From Phoronis australis (Eukaryota > Phoronida > Phoronidae): DNA of 64,000 bases. The DNA lies in assembly GCA_002633005.1 (NCBI GenBank), contig NMRA01000148.1:392259-456258 (forward strand), in the 5' to 3' direction. The notes beneath the pieces were generated by a model. The model ran no database searches. It saw only the letters and a list, made by a program, of their open reading frames with translations, and was not told where the DNA came from. How positions within the stretch are numbered: the first letter of the stretch is position 1; each line of letters begins with the position of its first letter. Shown piece by piece: positions 19,101-30,447 of this stretch. Made by a program: the position numbers and the translations under genes.

Positions 19101-22100
19101 GAAGATCAACTTTGTAGCTGAGCTCAGAGTCTTGGTGTAATCTTTAACAAAGTTCATACGAACGAGACATATCTCATCACAGCTCAAGAGCCAAAGCATT
19201 CCACTCACAAGTCTATGCTAGTCACACTATACAACAGACACCTGTCAATCCAACACCAACACACCTGCATTGCAAAATCTGTCGTTAGGCAACCGACTGC
19301 TACGTTGGCTTTTTCACAGTTTTTATCACCCATCTCTTTCTTAACTTGTTTTATATTATTTGGCGTAATCCACCCCTCATCATCATCATCATCATCATCC
19401 TCTTCTTGACCTTCTTCTTCTTCATCGAATTCTAAACAGTCCTCTGGCATAACACTACCTTCTGTGAATCTGATTCTCAAACCCTCATCATTGTTGCTAT
19501 CACAATTTGTGTGACCTGAGGTCACAGGTGTCACAGAGTTCTCAGATGGGTCGATATTTTCGTCCCCCTTAGTCCTAAGTTGCCGTGAATTTGATAGAGG
19601 TTCACCTGTTTCACAAGTCTCCTTACTGTTATTCACTTCTTGGTCCTCAGCACTTTCTGAAGTTCTGTTTTGCGATTGGTGCGACTTCTGCAATAAAGGA
19701 ATTATCAACCCATCTAAGTCACACTACCAGGGCCCACTTCATCAAAGGTTGTTAGTGCAGTTGTAGCCAACACGGTGGCATGAATGTTATCGCAACACTC
19801 AAAGATGAGTGAAAAAGTTACAAAATTTAATATTTAAACTTAACAACCGCTTTCACAAGCCATGTTAATGAACTGTCTGCAAACTGAAGTCTCAGCAACA
19901 ATTACAACCATTGATAATACAGGACCCTGAATTACAACCACACTTATATGGCCATTATGGTGGACGTGTATAATTGCAATAGCAAGCGACGTTTTGTTTT
20001 GACATTACACTTGTTGGAAGAAAGAAATCCCAGTTCCCCAAAAGTCGCCATGTCACATACAAGCATGCATGCTAAGCATTACAGCAAAAAATTTGATGGA
20101 GATCAAAATCGAGTGGCAAAAATGGTTAGTGCCAGATTGTGCTTGCCTCCCTCAGGAGGCAAGCCAGTGTGTGAGATATTGGACGCAAGAGGGAGAAATT
20201 TGTCATCACCAAGCCTGCACGACACTCCTAATTTTCTGATCGCACAAAAAAGGCCATTCGGGCAAATTCGGATGCAACAGCAGTCATTTGCCGAGTTTGC
20301 CAGCTTTTCACTTTACGTATCATATTTCATTATAGGCTCTTGCCAACGAGGTACAACAACCTCAGGTGCTATTGGGTGACCGGGCAATTTTGCCTGCAAT
20401 TTTGCCACGTTGCATTTGGCAAGTTGACAGCATGTTAAGCGTCAAGCCCTGGCATGTTACACCATTTCAAACTTATAATATCTATGGCTTTGATGAGGAA
20501 TATGACATGCGGATATTGAACTTGCTTAATCAAGTCAGGCCTGCAACTTTAATGTAATGGCATTAATTTACATAAATACCTTCGCCTTGAGATAAAACCC
20601 TGCAATGTCAGAGGCCTTCTCCAAGGGTCTGTTGATAGTGGTGAATTCATTCTGAAAGTGCAGAAATGCAAAACCAAATGTCACAAACATAAGACTATTC
20701 TTTCCTTTTCAATCCCTGCACTGACGTACATGAAAACCACACAACCCCAATAACTCAAAGGCATCATGAACGTACTCAATTGACGAGATGACCAAAACAG
20801 ATACAGTAATTCCATGTGTTTTGCACGGAAATAATTGCCAAAATAGTCATTTTTCCATTTTTCAATGGCTGATTACCTTTTTGCATATATAATGTTAACT
20901 TCAGCAAATGTCTATGACATCTAAACGCTGCAAGCCAAGATTGTAATAGACTTTTGTGGAAAAATTTAACAAATTTCACGCGTCAGCCATACTGTATACC
21001 AAGAAAGTGAAGAACTACCGCAATGTAGTGAAGGACTGAATCTTGCACGAAGCAATGCGTAAAGTGTTTGTGAACACAGCATTCATTATTACAACAGTAG
21101 GTGCAATTTTTAGAACAAGGAGACAATGAAGAAGACTTAAATACAGCTGTGCAGAAACAGCAGTCACATTTCCATACATCAGCGTATGAACTTACTCATC
21201 ACAAATTGACTTGGCAATATAAATCACTTACACATTATAAATCAATAGACTCTTGCATTGATAGCTTTTTGCAAAGCGATCTTGAAAATCCGGATGTACG
21301 CACACATAATACACTTTACACAACCAGATCTGTCTGTATGTTCCCAGTGTATTATGCTAACTCCCTTAGCTGCTCAGGTGTCAACAATGTCATGTCACTT
21401 ATAATCAGACGAACGAGACATAACTCATCATGGCAGCTATGACTTATAAGGTCTTATTACAGTATTCGCAAGAAAGATCAAGTCACATCTACACTCTACA
21501 CTCACAGTTATATGTAGACTGCAGTCCATCATACACACCAGTCTCAATATTTTGATGACACAAATCAGATGTTAAATACCATGAGGATAGAATGTATACC
21601 TTTGATCCGCTTTAAAATTTTGCAAGAAAAGTCATAAACGGCGAGAATAATATAGAACTTGCATGATTTAAATTCAGATCGACTTACCAACTTAGCAAAC
21701 AATTGACACTTTTTCCTGCCTTGTTTAATAGTTTGTATCATGGTCTGCTTTTATAATCACCAAGACAACAAAAAAAAAAGAGTATTAAAATATTTCCTGT
21801 AATTACAGCTGTTCTCACTCTTAAGTTGAGCAACATTGAGATGAACTAAAAACAAATAAATTACAAAACGTCACCTCTGATTTCGATGGCAAACGCAAAA
21901 AAACGAGAATACATGGATAACTTACAAATTGTTATCTAGCATTACCTTATGCCTTGGCGTCACTCTGATGTGATCACTTCCACAAAACTCCTTCTCTAGT
22001 TGGAGAGCTAGCGCAATAACCCGAATGTCAGTTGCAGACAGGTTGCGGAAATCTCCCGTCTTCTTAGCAAAATCTGTGACTGTAAGAGAGCCACTTTTTA

Positions 22101-25100
22101 CTATTTTCCCATTACCTCCACGATTACACGATGCAGTGCCATCATTGAAAGCTATAGTTTTATTTCACGTTTTTAGGGAGAACTCTTTGTTTCTGTTCTT
22201 TACTACAAGTAATTAAGTGTTAGGACACTGGAGACCAAGTATAGAGTAATTGAAAATATTCACTGCAGCCAACTCCCCACAATTTGACGCTTTTGATTGC
22301 AGTTTGACAAAACTAGGCCTAACACAGAACAATAATTGACTGTGTAGAATCATCCCTTACACTTTTGATACATGGCAATTCCTTGGACAGAAAGTGACTC
22401 CGATTTGCAATCAATGAATCAAGGATTAGGTAACTGTCACATGTACACAAGACAGCCATTTGTATTATGGTCAAAACAATCAGCCAAAGCATGTAACTAA
22501 TACAAATGAAATGTTTCTCAAGACCACATCCGTCTATTATAGACTACAGGTCATTCACAAAGGCACACAGGCATCGAGAATACAAGCCAGGAGCCCATCA
22601 TTGCAGCAAATAAAACTATACAATAAAACTTGCATAAGTTGGATCCAATCGAGAACGAGATTTCATGCATTAAGGCAAATTCCTTCTTAACCGAATGGCT
22701 GAGAACACACAGTAAAAATGTTGGATTTATAAGTTTTACTACATGACGTTTTTATAACAATGAAAACCAAGACCGTTTACAGAATATTAGCATAAAATTA
22801 CGTCAAGTATGTTATAAATTTTACATCACATACCAGTCTTGACGTTTTCTAAAGATGGCTCTCTAAAGTGAAGGGTGTACGGCAGAACTTGAAGTCGTTG
22901 GCGGGTTGCCTTGTCACGAATTTCGTCAACAACATCTTCGATAGTAAAAATGTTTGTAGCAATAGCCTGAAAGACAACAATGATTCATAAATACCCAGTC
23001 TAGTAAATGACATTTACGTCAAAACATTAGCATTGAGAGAAAATTAGACGATGGACTACACTAGTGGACCTAAGAAGAACCTCAACTCAACTCAACCACA
23101 TGAATGAAAAAATCTGCACACTGACAGTATTTTTGTTGTGTGTGTGTAGGGGTTGCTAGGTCCCCACAACCCAGTCCCTCCCCCCAAGTCTGCCTTAGCA
23201 TTTGAGTGAAGAGCACACACAATTGTTTCTGTCACTCAAAATAGATCAAAGAGTACCCACATACATACACACACCCTACTGAATAAACCTTGAAATGTTT
23301 AGAATCAAGGATATATAGAACTTTACCGACAAGTCTTTGTATTTAGCCGAAGATATACAAAACTAGATTTGAACTTGCTAAAAGTACATTTTTTCTGAAA
23401 GAAGAAAGCCTTTAGAATTAAATATTTTGTTTTTTACCAATCTGACATTCATTGGGTCCCATTATCATGTCTCTTTTAGAAAATTTTAACAAAAAAGAAT
23501 GATACATGGACAGCAAAACAACAGTATCAATAACATGACAAAATTTCATTTCATATCAATGTTAAGTTTAAAATATCAAAAACAAATTACACTTTTAACG
23601 TGTCGCAGTCACGAGTTTGGGTGCACTCATGACCTGTTAAAATGTCCGCGACCGTTTGTAACTATATGAAATCTGTTCCAATACGCAACCTCGTGAAAGA
23701 AGAACAGTTGATTGAAGAATTGGCAAGAAAAATAGAAACTGGGCAGCACTGATCGAATATCATGGACCCTGATTTAGAGAACCAGGCAATCACTAAACTG
23801 CCCCTTTATTTAGAGTATAAAACTGGTTTTCTCTTAATCAGGGTCCATTATATCCAGCTAGTGCCAACTGGCCAAAAGGTGACGCAATATTTCATGGTGC
23901 CGAAAGCCCACCCGAAAGATCCAGCTCCACAACTTCAGCAGCAGAAAAATGGTAGAACGCCAATTTTACCAAACACCAGTAATCAATTTAGTTTACTTAA
24001 GGAAGAGCGTACTTTATAACGACATTAAATTTGTGTCAGATTTTATTTGGCCAGTTTTTTTTTACCCACATTGGCACAAAGCTGTATATTTAATATACAG
24101 CTTTGTACCAAGGCTACTTCTACTATTCATTATATGCTCGTCAGACAGTACACGCAACAAGGTCATTAGGCAACACGTAGCCCCTCGCTTTCTGTACTAA
24201 TTTCGCCCCGTGTATTTTAAATGGGCGATAGGTGAAATCCGGTCACCGATTAAGAGTTTTCACCTCACCAAAAATACATTCTACACTAGAAACTATCACT
24301 TAAAAAAGCGCTTTCTTTCTTCAGATATCCTTTCTGCTTCTTTCCATATCTTCCATGAAGCATAGCTACAAAAATTAAGGTGACACTGGAGATGAATTTC
24401 AACTCCAATTTTTTGGCCACCACTAGTTTGTAACGCGCGTGCCATAATAACAAAGTATTTCAATTGAGTCACCGGAGTTAGGGAAAGACTAGCGCAAGAC
24501 TGAGCGAAACGAGTTGACACTTGCAAAATAGTACGGAACTTGTTAGATTTGTGTCCCTTAGACTTTTTGTTCATCAACAGGCATGATTTCATGTAAATTC
24601 CTCAAAATGGCACATGGTGAGAGAACCTCAAGCAAACTACGACAGATTTTCATGGATATGTTCAAGTTCCGTTGACTAAATTGTATCGAGACACTGTATG
24701 TGTTCATTATAACTCAATGTGTAAATATGCATGATTCATTCCATTATATTTGTGTTTTTTGAGATGAATAACTTTTTATGGAGATGTACTATCGCTCTAA
24801 ACAATTACATCACCCTGAATGTCGCAGACCTACAGGATAGTACATGCCTGCGGCATTCAGGGTGATGTAATTGCCTAGGACGACAGTACATCTCCATAAA
24901 AAGTTCTTCATTTCAAAATACAGCAAATAAAATCAAATGAAACATGCATATGTGCACACCGAGTTGTAATTAACACAAAACATGACTCTGGATTCAATTT
25001 AATCAACAGAATTTGAACATATCCATGAAAACATGTCGAAGTTTGCTCGAGTCTCTCTCACCGGGTGCCATTTTGAGGAAGTTACGTGAATCACGCCTGT

Positions 25101-26985
25101 TGACGAACAAAAAGTCTAAGGGACACAAATCTTACTAATTTCACCCGATATCTTCCCATGCTATTTCACAAGTGTCACGCGAAAGGTCACGCACTTCGCT
25201 CAGTCTCACCTTAGCCTTTGCCTAACTCACGTAACTCATACTTCGTGGTTATCACACGCACAATGAAAAAGTTAACGGTGATCACTTCTTCCCAAATACA
25301 ACAAACGATCGTGTTTTCGATCCTTACTTGTGTGCGCATGTTAGTATAAAACTGAGGTGTGCATAACTGCGAAAAATAACGATAAAACAAAGTGCTGGTT
25401 AGTGCCAAGATAAAAACAGATTTTATTGATTACTGTGTAAGATTGATGTTCAGGATGTGACCTGTGAACATCTCTATTGTTTCTGACGAGATGATGAATT
25501 GTGGGAGTCTGTTCCAGAGTAAAATGGTAGATGGAAAGAAAGAGTTTGCATAGTACGGTACCGTACGCAGTGTAGATGTATGATCTCTCAAAGGTATCAG
25601 AGTGGGAATTATGTGATCTGGAAATATGTAGGAGTGGAAGGTATGAGTGGGGAATACCAACCAGGTTATGTACGGTCTTGTACAAGAGGGACAGTTTATT
25701 TTGAATTCGTCTTTCCAGAACAGTGGAGTTGAAAGTCTTCGCCAAAGTCACCTTAATGGTAATAGCTATGCTTCATTGAAGACGTGCAGATGCAGAAAGG
25801 GTCACTGAAGAAAGTAAGCGCTTCTTTATGTGACAGGTTTAAGTAAAGTGTAGAATGTAGTTTTGACGATTCAGATTTCACCTACCGCCCGTTTAAAATA
25901 CACGAGATGAAATTAGTACAGAAGGGAAGTATGGAGCCCCTAACCAGCCAAGCGAGGGTGTACGTGTTGCCTACTATCGCCCTAGGCAACATATAGCCCC
26001 TCGGTTGGCCGGTTAGGGTACAGGTGTCCTCAGCTTCTGATCGTCTCCAATACACTATATATTTCCTACAAGGTACGACACTCCGGACTAAAAATTCAAC
26101 GGGTACTTCACTTCAGCCATCCATAGCAAACACAAAACTCAATAAATTTTCAAAAAAACAGAGGTTCAACAAACCACGTGAGGAATTGTTCTTTCACCCA
26201 ATACCACTTACAGTGTCCAGCTCCACCGAGTTCGCAACAAATTCGCAGTCAAAGCACAAAAATCTTCCCAAAAGTCGCAGCGTGCTAGCAAAATGCCTCA
26301 CAGAAATTGCCAGTTTGCCACGGAAGGCCACGACATCAATAACTCCACACTATGCCAGACCATTTTGTAACCTTCCGAAGTTCTGTGATGAACCAGCATT
26401 AGCAATTGCCATCGATTCGTATCTCTTCAGATTATTCCGTACCCTACTTGACCTTGACTGCATGTAGCATATTGCTAATTCGCAGCAACTTTTTGAGATT
26501 TTAGTGCTTTGACCGCGAATTTGTTGCGAACTCAGTGGAGCAGGACACTGTAAAAAATGGTTTTCTAGTATTGGGAGAAAGAACAATTCCTCATGGTTTC
26601 ATTGAACCAGTTTTGAGTAAATTCAGTTTTGTGTTTGCTATGAACGGCTAAAGTAAAGCACCCGTGGAATTTCTAGTCCGGAGTTTCAAACATTGTAGTA
26701 TTTTATATAGTGTATTGGGGACGGTCAGAAGCCGAGGACGTCTGTGGCCAGTGTGGCTGTGGGTTAGGACTAGGACTACGTAGGGGCTAAAAGGTCCTCG
26801 GCAATTAAGTCTCAAACGGGACTTTGTCAACGGATATGTGTCGCGCATAGTAAAATCCACTTGGAATTAATTGTCACGTAAGTCACACGGAAACATCAGA
26901 TAAGTATTTCACAAACCTTTAAGTTAGCATTTTTGATAAATCCACCAGAATCCACAACAACGTGTTGCACATTGCTGTTCGACAT
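15852..26985 (-). CDS. NOB1: RNA-binding protein NOB1, PIN-domain endonuclease of 40S maturation
   Basis: Eight exons, minus strand: complement(join(15852..16115, 16607..16748, 17752..17849, 19265..19687, 20580..20651, 21946..22079, 22834..22966, 26917..26985)). The sum is 1335 bp, 444 residues plus stop; human NOB1 is about 412, the excess being in the acidic linker. NOB1 cleaves 20S/18S-E pre-rRNA at the 3' end of 18S rRNA in cytoplasmic pre-40S particles. Seen: a PIN domain with acidic residues in VVVDSGGF, VVDEIRDKATR and LSATDIRVIALA; an acidic linker with seven Asp in a row; the GCLTTDFAMQ block; a zinc ribbon made by CYGC and CPSCGN; and a C-terminus with YSLPAPKGGKHASNP and a basic Lys/Arg tail. 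All four zinc Cys and the PIN Asp residues are present, so it should be functional. It converges with the ZCCHC14-like gene and is divergent from the WWP-type gene. Confidence 0.95.
16607..16748 (-). CDS. NOB1: NOB1 exon 7 (zinc ribbon, second Cys pair)
   Basis: Acceptor CCTAG at 16749-16750 is chosen over the CAG ten bases further in, because only the former keeps frame (FKICTDITKTFCPSCGN). Donor GTAGTG. The phase agrees with both neighbours. Confidence 0.92.
17752..17849 (-). CDS. NOB1: NOB1 exon 6 (zinc ribbon, first Cys pair)
   Basis: Acceptor TTATAG, donor GTGAGT. Encodes NVLIQMGLNVVSIDGMLI and RCYGCF, the first half of the Zn ribbon. Leaves with AA of a split Lys codon. Confidence 0.95.
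18959..19083. repeat. 62/63-bp tandem duplication
   Basis: Two copies (18959-19020 and 19021-19083) beginning ACATAGCAACAC and ending CACCATATATAATAT, with a few differences. In NOB1 intron 5. Confidence 0.9.
19265..19687 (-). CDS. NOB1: NOB1 exon 5 (acidic linker)
   Basis: Acceptor TTGCAG, donor GTGTGT; 141 codons, phase 0. Ser/Glu-rich linker, an Asp/Glu run, then EGWITPNNIKQ and the conserved CLTTDFAMQ that leads into the zinc ribbon. The Asp run is coded by a GAT/GAC-type triplet repeat at about 19379-19400. Confidence 0.93.
19725..19862. mobile_element. Possible short inverted-repeat element
   Basis: GGCCCACTTCATCAAAGGTTGTTA near 19731 and TTAACAACCGCTTTCACAAGCC near 19840 are partly complementary (AAGGTTGTTA / TTAACAACC). 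Size and ends resemble the other MITEs here. Weak evidence. Confidence 0.4.
20580..20651 (-). CDS. NOB1: NOB1 exon 4
   Basis: Acceptor TTTCAG, donor GTATTT; 24 codons, phase 0 at both ends, ending SDIAGFYLKAK. The IAGFYL segment corresponds to the ISGFHLP region of human NOB1. The lowest-certainty NOB1 exon because it is short. Confidence 0.75.
21946..22079 (-). CDS. NOB1: NOB1 exon 3 (PIN domain end)
   Basis: Acceptor TTACAG, donor GTAATG. Encodes DFAKKTGDFRNLSATDIRVI with the C-terminal PIN acidic residue, then an LQLEKEF helix. Confidence 0.95.
22834..22966 (-). CDS. NOB1: NOB1 exon 2 (PIN domain)
   Basis: Acceptor TTTCAG, donor GTATGT. Encodes IFTIEDVVDEIRDKATRQR and VLPYTLHFREPS, the most conserved NOB1 block. 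Separated from exon 1 by a 3.95-kb intron full of inverted repeats. Confidence 0.95.
23762..23848. other. Hairpin with about 25-bp stem, 87 nt in total
   Basis: ATGGACCCTGATTTAGAGAA at 23762 pairs with the complement at 23823-23848, apart from a small bulge, around a loop of about 38 nt. Size and shape are pre-miRNA-like, but a miniature palindromic transposon remnant would look the same. In NOB1 intron 1. The overlapping 85-codon ORF is not convincing. Confidence 0.55.
24074..24110. other. Short near-perfect hairpin
   Basis: GGCACAAAGCTGTATA and TATACAGCTTTGTACC pair over 16 bases with one mismatch and a TTTAA-type loop. About 60 bp outside the left arm of the large inverted repeat. Confidence 0.7.
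24167..25972. mobile_element. 1.8-kb inverted-repeat (foldback) element with LINE insertion
   Basis: Left arm 24167-24829 and right arm 24849-25972 are inverted copies. Outer ends are TAGGCAACACGTA and its complement. Near the centre, ATTACATCACCCTGAATG faces CATTCAGGGTGATGTAAT across a loop of about 20 nt. The right arm is longer because a LINE 3' fragment (25409-25748) interrupts it at AAGGTGAC. A single-arm relative at 27960-28456 begins TAGGCAACACA and ends ATTGCCTA, so the unit is a roughly 500-700-bp element with TAGGCAA termini and this is two units head to head. No transposase seen. Confidence 0.85.
25409..25748 (-). pseudogene. 3' fragment of a LINE reverse transcriptase ORF
   Basis: Two overlapping frames carry the typical C-terminal end of LINE-type RTs. 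First, LERRIQNKLSLLYKTVHNLV near 25741-25650, then (after a frameshift) HTSTLRTVPYYANSFFPSTI and LLWNRLPQFI down to a stop at 25430. AATAAA follows on the minus strand at about 25418-25423, near the element's 3' end. 5'-truncated and frameshifted, so inactive. Confidence 0.75.
25973..26025. repeat. Extra copy of foldback terminus
   Basis: TAGGCAACATATAGCCCCTC at 25983 repeats the outer end of the foldback element in the opposite orientation, next to the right arm. It may be the remnant of a further copy. Confidence 0.6.
26026..26739. mobile_element. 0.7-kb palindromic element
   Basis: Left arm about 26026-26310, right arm about 26465-26739. GTCCTCAGCTTCTGATCGTC faces GACGGTCAGAAGCCGAGGAC at the ends, with CCAATACACTATATA, AATTCGCAACAAATTCGC-type and ATAGCAAACACAAAACT blocks also mirrored. 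Loop about 150 bp. The ORFs inside are mirror shadows. It lies between the foldback element and NOB1 exon 1, in intron 1. Confidence 0.8.
26917..26985 (-). CDS. NOB1: NOB1 exon 1 (start codon)
   Basis: ATG at 26985-26983, then 23 codons (MSNSNVQHVVVDSGGFI...) to a GTTTGT donor. The first PIN Asp is in VVVDSGGF. The start matches the human protein, which also begins a few residues before this motif. Confidence 0.9.
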
Positions 26986-27957
26986 TTTGTTTTCATGATT
27001 TTGAGAACGAGGCACTAGCGTAAAGTGAAGTTTAATTCGTCTTCAAAACAACGAAGGAAATTTTTTTCCGCTTTTATAATAATTATTAAAAATTAATAAA
27101 TTCTTCTAATAGTTGAAAGAATGCTCAATTTCTTAAATTAGAGTTTTGGGTTGTTTTTTCAATGATTACCGATTATGTTTTTCATCAAGCTAAATGACGT
27201 TTCAAAATCACGTGACTATCCTGAGTTATGGTGGATTTGGAAAGGACTTTGAGAAGGAGGAAAAGTTTTTACATTTGAAGCCTTTAAAAATTGTCTTTAC
27301 TCTGAAGCCATATAGCCCCTTGTGTTTCGTGATCAGGATTACCTTCAAGGTATACGAATGTACGTTATGACAAAAATACTGGACCTAGAAGTAAATTCCG
27401 ATTTTGAAATCTGCCCTTGCACTTGCACTTGCAGGCAGTTGCCAGTTCCAATTCAGTTTTGACCAGCTGAGGACGGTGAACTTGTTGAGACTCTTCCATC
27501 TCATGAACGTGAAAGTAAACCGCATAACCATAGAAATTGTGTTACACGGATTAGTTCAAAATCATCCAAAAATTTCTGCACTTAGTTACGTTTACTAAAT
27601 CGTAATTCAAAGTAAGGGTTCATAGTGAGACAGTATTCGATCTGTCTCAGTGAGTTCTGTCAGCAATATTTTATTTGCACTGCTTGCCTGGTAAGTTGTG
27701 AAATCACTGGTTTACTGTCATACTCGCCATGTTATCGCCTTCTTTTTATTATGGTGAGACCATGGCAATAATCTCCCAGATCAGCTGTTAACAATTGAAA
27801 AGAGGCACATTACTTGCTTATTTTAATTTTTGGGTGTCCAGATGCTGAACAGGGTATCCGAATTTCTGATCTGGCTGTCTTAGACAGAGTGTCTGAATTT
27901 GAGTCTGGTTGTCCATTTGGACCACCTGGACACGTGCTAGATGAAAGCTTGATGTGA
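26986..27957. other. NOB1 upstream / divergent promoter region
   Basis: Between the NOB1 start and the first upstream repeat. AT-rich. No TATA box or CpG cluster stands out. As the WWP-type gene is divergent, promoters for both may lie in 26986-31080, but no site can be assigned from sequence. Confidence 0.4.
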
Positions 27958-27959
27958 CT

Positions 27960-28456
27960 TAGGCAACACATACCCCCTCAGTTGGCCGTTTAGGGGCTAC
28001 AATACTTCCATTCGCTTTATGTACACATTTTGTTACATATAGTTTAAATGGGTGTTAACCCAAATCCGGCCACCGATTTTGAGTTTTCACCTCGTCAAAA
28101 ATACATTCCACACTTAAAATTATCTCTTAAAAAAGCGCTTACTCTCTTCAGTGGTCCTTTCTACTTCTATGCATATCTTCGATGAAGTTTAGTTGTGAGA
28201 ATTAAGGTGAGTTTGGTGAAGAATTTCAACTCCACTTTTTTGGTTGCCGTTAACTTTTTCACCACGCGCGCGATAACTTTAAGTAGGTCAACTGAGTCAC
28301 GTAAGTTAGGCAAAGGCTAGCGCGAGACTGAGCGAAGCGCGTGACACTATCGTGAGACACTTGCAAGTATTTTGAAATGAGTAACTTTTTGTGGGGATGT
28401 ACTATCGCCTCTGTATGCGTGCGGCATCCAGGGGGATGGCATTGCCTAGATGTGAC
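27960..28456. mobile_element. Solo copy of the TAGGCAA-ended element
   Basis: Aligns with the left arm at 24167-24880: TAGGCAACACATA, the GTTTTCACCTC..CAAAAATACATTC block, TTAAAAAAGCGCTT, CTTTTTTGG, AGACTGAGCGAA, and an end GGCATTGCCTA. No ORF. Confidence 0.8.
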
Positions 28457-30054
28457 TGTGTACAATTAGGAATGGTAACTGCTAATGCTAAAAAAAAACT
28501 TATCTGCAAACTTAACTTGAGCAGTTGGAGTAATGAAAGTACCGTTAATTTTAGGAATTTTTTGTAAATGTCTTTGCATGTGTAATTTTTTGTTCTTTAT
28601 TAGGTTTTAAATGTATTTAGTTTTCAATCAGGACTGATAGCCCCAAGACCAGAACGAAGGCGTATATTGCCCAATTTCCATGTCAAAGTCTATTTTGGTG
28701 GTCCTTGGTTTTGAAAACCAGTTTCATCCTCTGAATGATTTTCAATGTTTCCTTTGGTTTTTATAGTCAAGGACCACCAATCTTTTTGACCTTCTTTCTT
28801 CTAAATTGTGGTCTACAGTGGGTGGAATCAATTCCATCGTCGCACCTCTAAACGTCCAGCTATAATCCTCAAATGCCGAATCCCTGACCAGCTGATGCCA
28901 AACATGTCGCAAAATGTCCATTACTGCAGGCCTAAGCTCCACGCGCACTCCTAAACTACTCTGTACACAGTGACCATGACTATACTGCACAATGACTATA
29001 CTGCACACCCAGGGACCATATTCTTCTCCCAGACCCCTGGAGTTCCTGGGTATGTTGTTTGATCACCAGGTATGCAGTATTTTCAACATATGTGTAGAGT
29101 TCAGAGGTTTTACTGTGAACTGTAGTCACACAATTTGTACCACGGATGTAGTAGTGTTGGCTGGACTGGGACTTGGGACTTGGCTATTGTAGCTGGAACT
29201 CTGGAATTAAGAGGCAGAGCTATGGAATGTTTGTCACCCTGTACTAGTCTAGGGACACAACCTAACATTCTGTTGCTGCATTGCTGATGACATCGTAAAT
29301 TGGCATTGGTCAGCTTCACTGCTGTTAGTGAAATAGAATGTAGAAAACACCAACTAGTAGTTTACTTTAGTTTAATTGACCCTAGTTTAATTGACATGAT
29401 TGTCATCCATTGAAATTCAGCGCTGATACAGCTCAGGTCAATGTGCAAGTTAAACTAGTAAACCTAATCTTTTATGCCAGCCTCTTTTCAAAACAAAATA
29501 CCACCTGCACATGCATCTGTTTGGGAAATATTGAGTAATTCTATGGGACAAGTTAAATAGCTTGTGAGTAAAGGTAAAACTGAATGATATATTTATGTGT
29601 TCAGTTTAAGAAATCAAAATATGTTTGAACAATACACGGTAGGTGTATAAGAAACACAAAACATTCAGGGGAGAGCGTGATTAGGTGGTTGGGTCTACAT
29701 ACGAGCATTATAATTGTGAACAGGCAATGCTGTCCCGTGTCTTTACCAATTTTTCACATGGGAGTATTAGTTTTGTCCAGCTTAGACAGGAAAATTTTCC
29801 AGGTCGATTCTTTCAATCTCAAAAAATTCCATTTCGAAATTTGAACTTTTTTATCCAAATCCAGTACTGTATTTATATGATAACTTTTGACACAGAAAAA
29901 GTTGATGCGATACATGATCTGTGTTGGTTTTTGTTTAAACTACACAATCATGTCTAACAGCCTAGTGGACATGATCCTTGCATTGCATCAAATATTGGCG
30001 AGAATTTGATAATTTAAAAGTGATAGCATGGTATGCAAATCGAGTCCATCGATA
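28457..30054. other. Intergenic DNA without recognised gene
   Basis: An 88-codon minus-strand ORF (28742-29008) has fairly balanced composition, but I recognise no family and see no splice context. A small inverted pair, GGTGGTCCTTGG / CAAGGACCACC, flanks about 28697-28783. Confidence 0.5.
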
Positions 30055-30447
30055 CTTTAAAGTGAAACTTGCACGCTAATTCTTTATAGATCTTTGTGAT
30101 TGCTTGGTCAAATAAGTTAGGAACACTACATATAGCGATGATGTGAATATGAAGTAGGTTGAAAATTGCCAAATGGTTTGAAGAACTCGATCTTGTCTAG
30201 TAAGTATCGTGATGTGGTGTTGGGGAATAACACTGCATGATACTGGCTAAGTGAACCCCCAAGGTACGTCATTAGTGCAAAGGTCACCTATTTACAGAAG
30301 TTTTTTTGTTTTCACATTTACAAGTTGTCAGTGAATACAACTGCACTTTGTTTAGCGTATATGATGTTAAAATAGCATTGTCATTTAGTTGCCGGCGCAA
30401 CTTCCCTCTATACATTAGCATAGTTAGGAGCATGCAAATACATCTTT
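30055..30447 (-). repeat. Dispersed repeat, copy B (inverted relative of 11578-11990)
   Basis: Shares TTAAAGTGAAACTTGCA, GTGATTGCTT, ACTTGCAAG-type and CATAGTTAGGAGCATGCAAA blocks in reverse order and orientation. The two inverted copies lie either side of NOB1. Confidence 0.8.

Noticed and set aside
26024-26586. ORFs of 147 and 78 codons around 26-26.6 kb
   Set aside because: They lie in the arms and loop of a palindromic element and mirror each other.
28742-29008. 88-codon minus-strand ORF with balanced composition
   Set aside because: No recognised family, splice context or neighbouring exon. Possible transposon remnant, but nothing supports a gene call.
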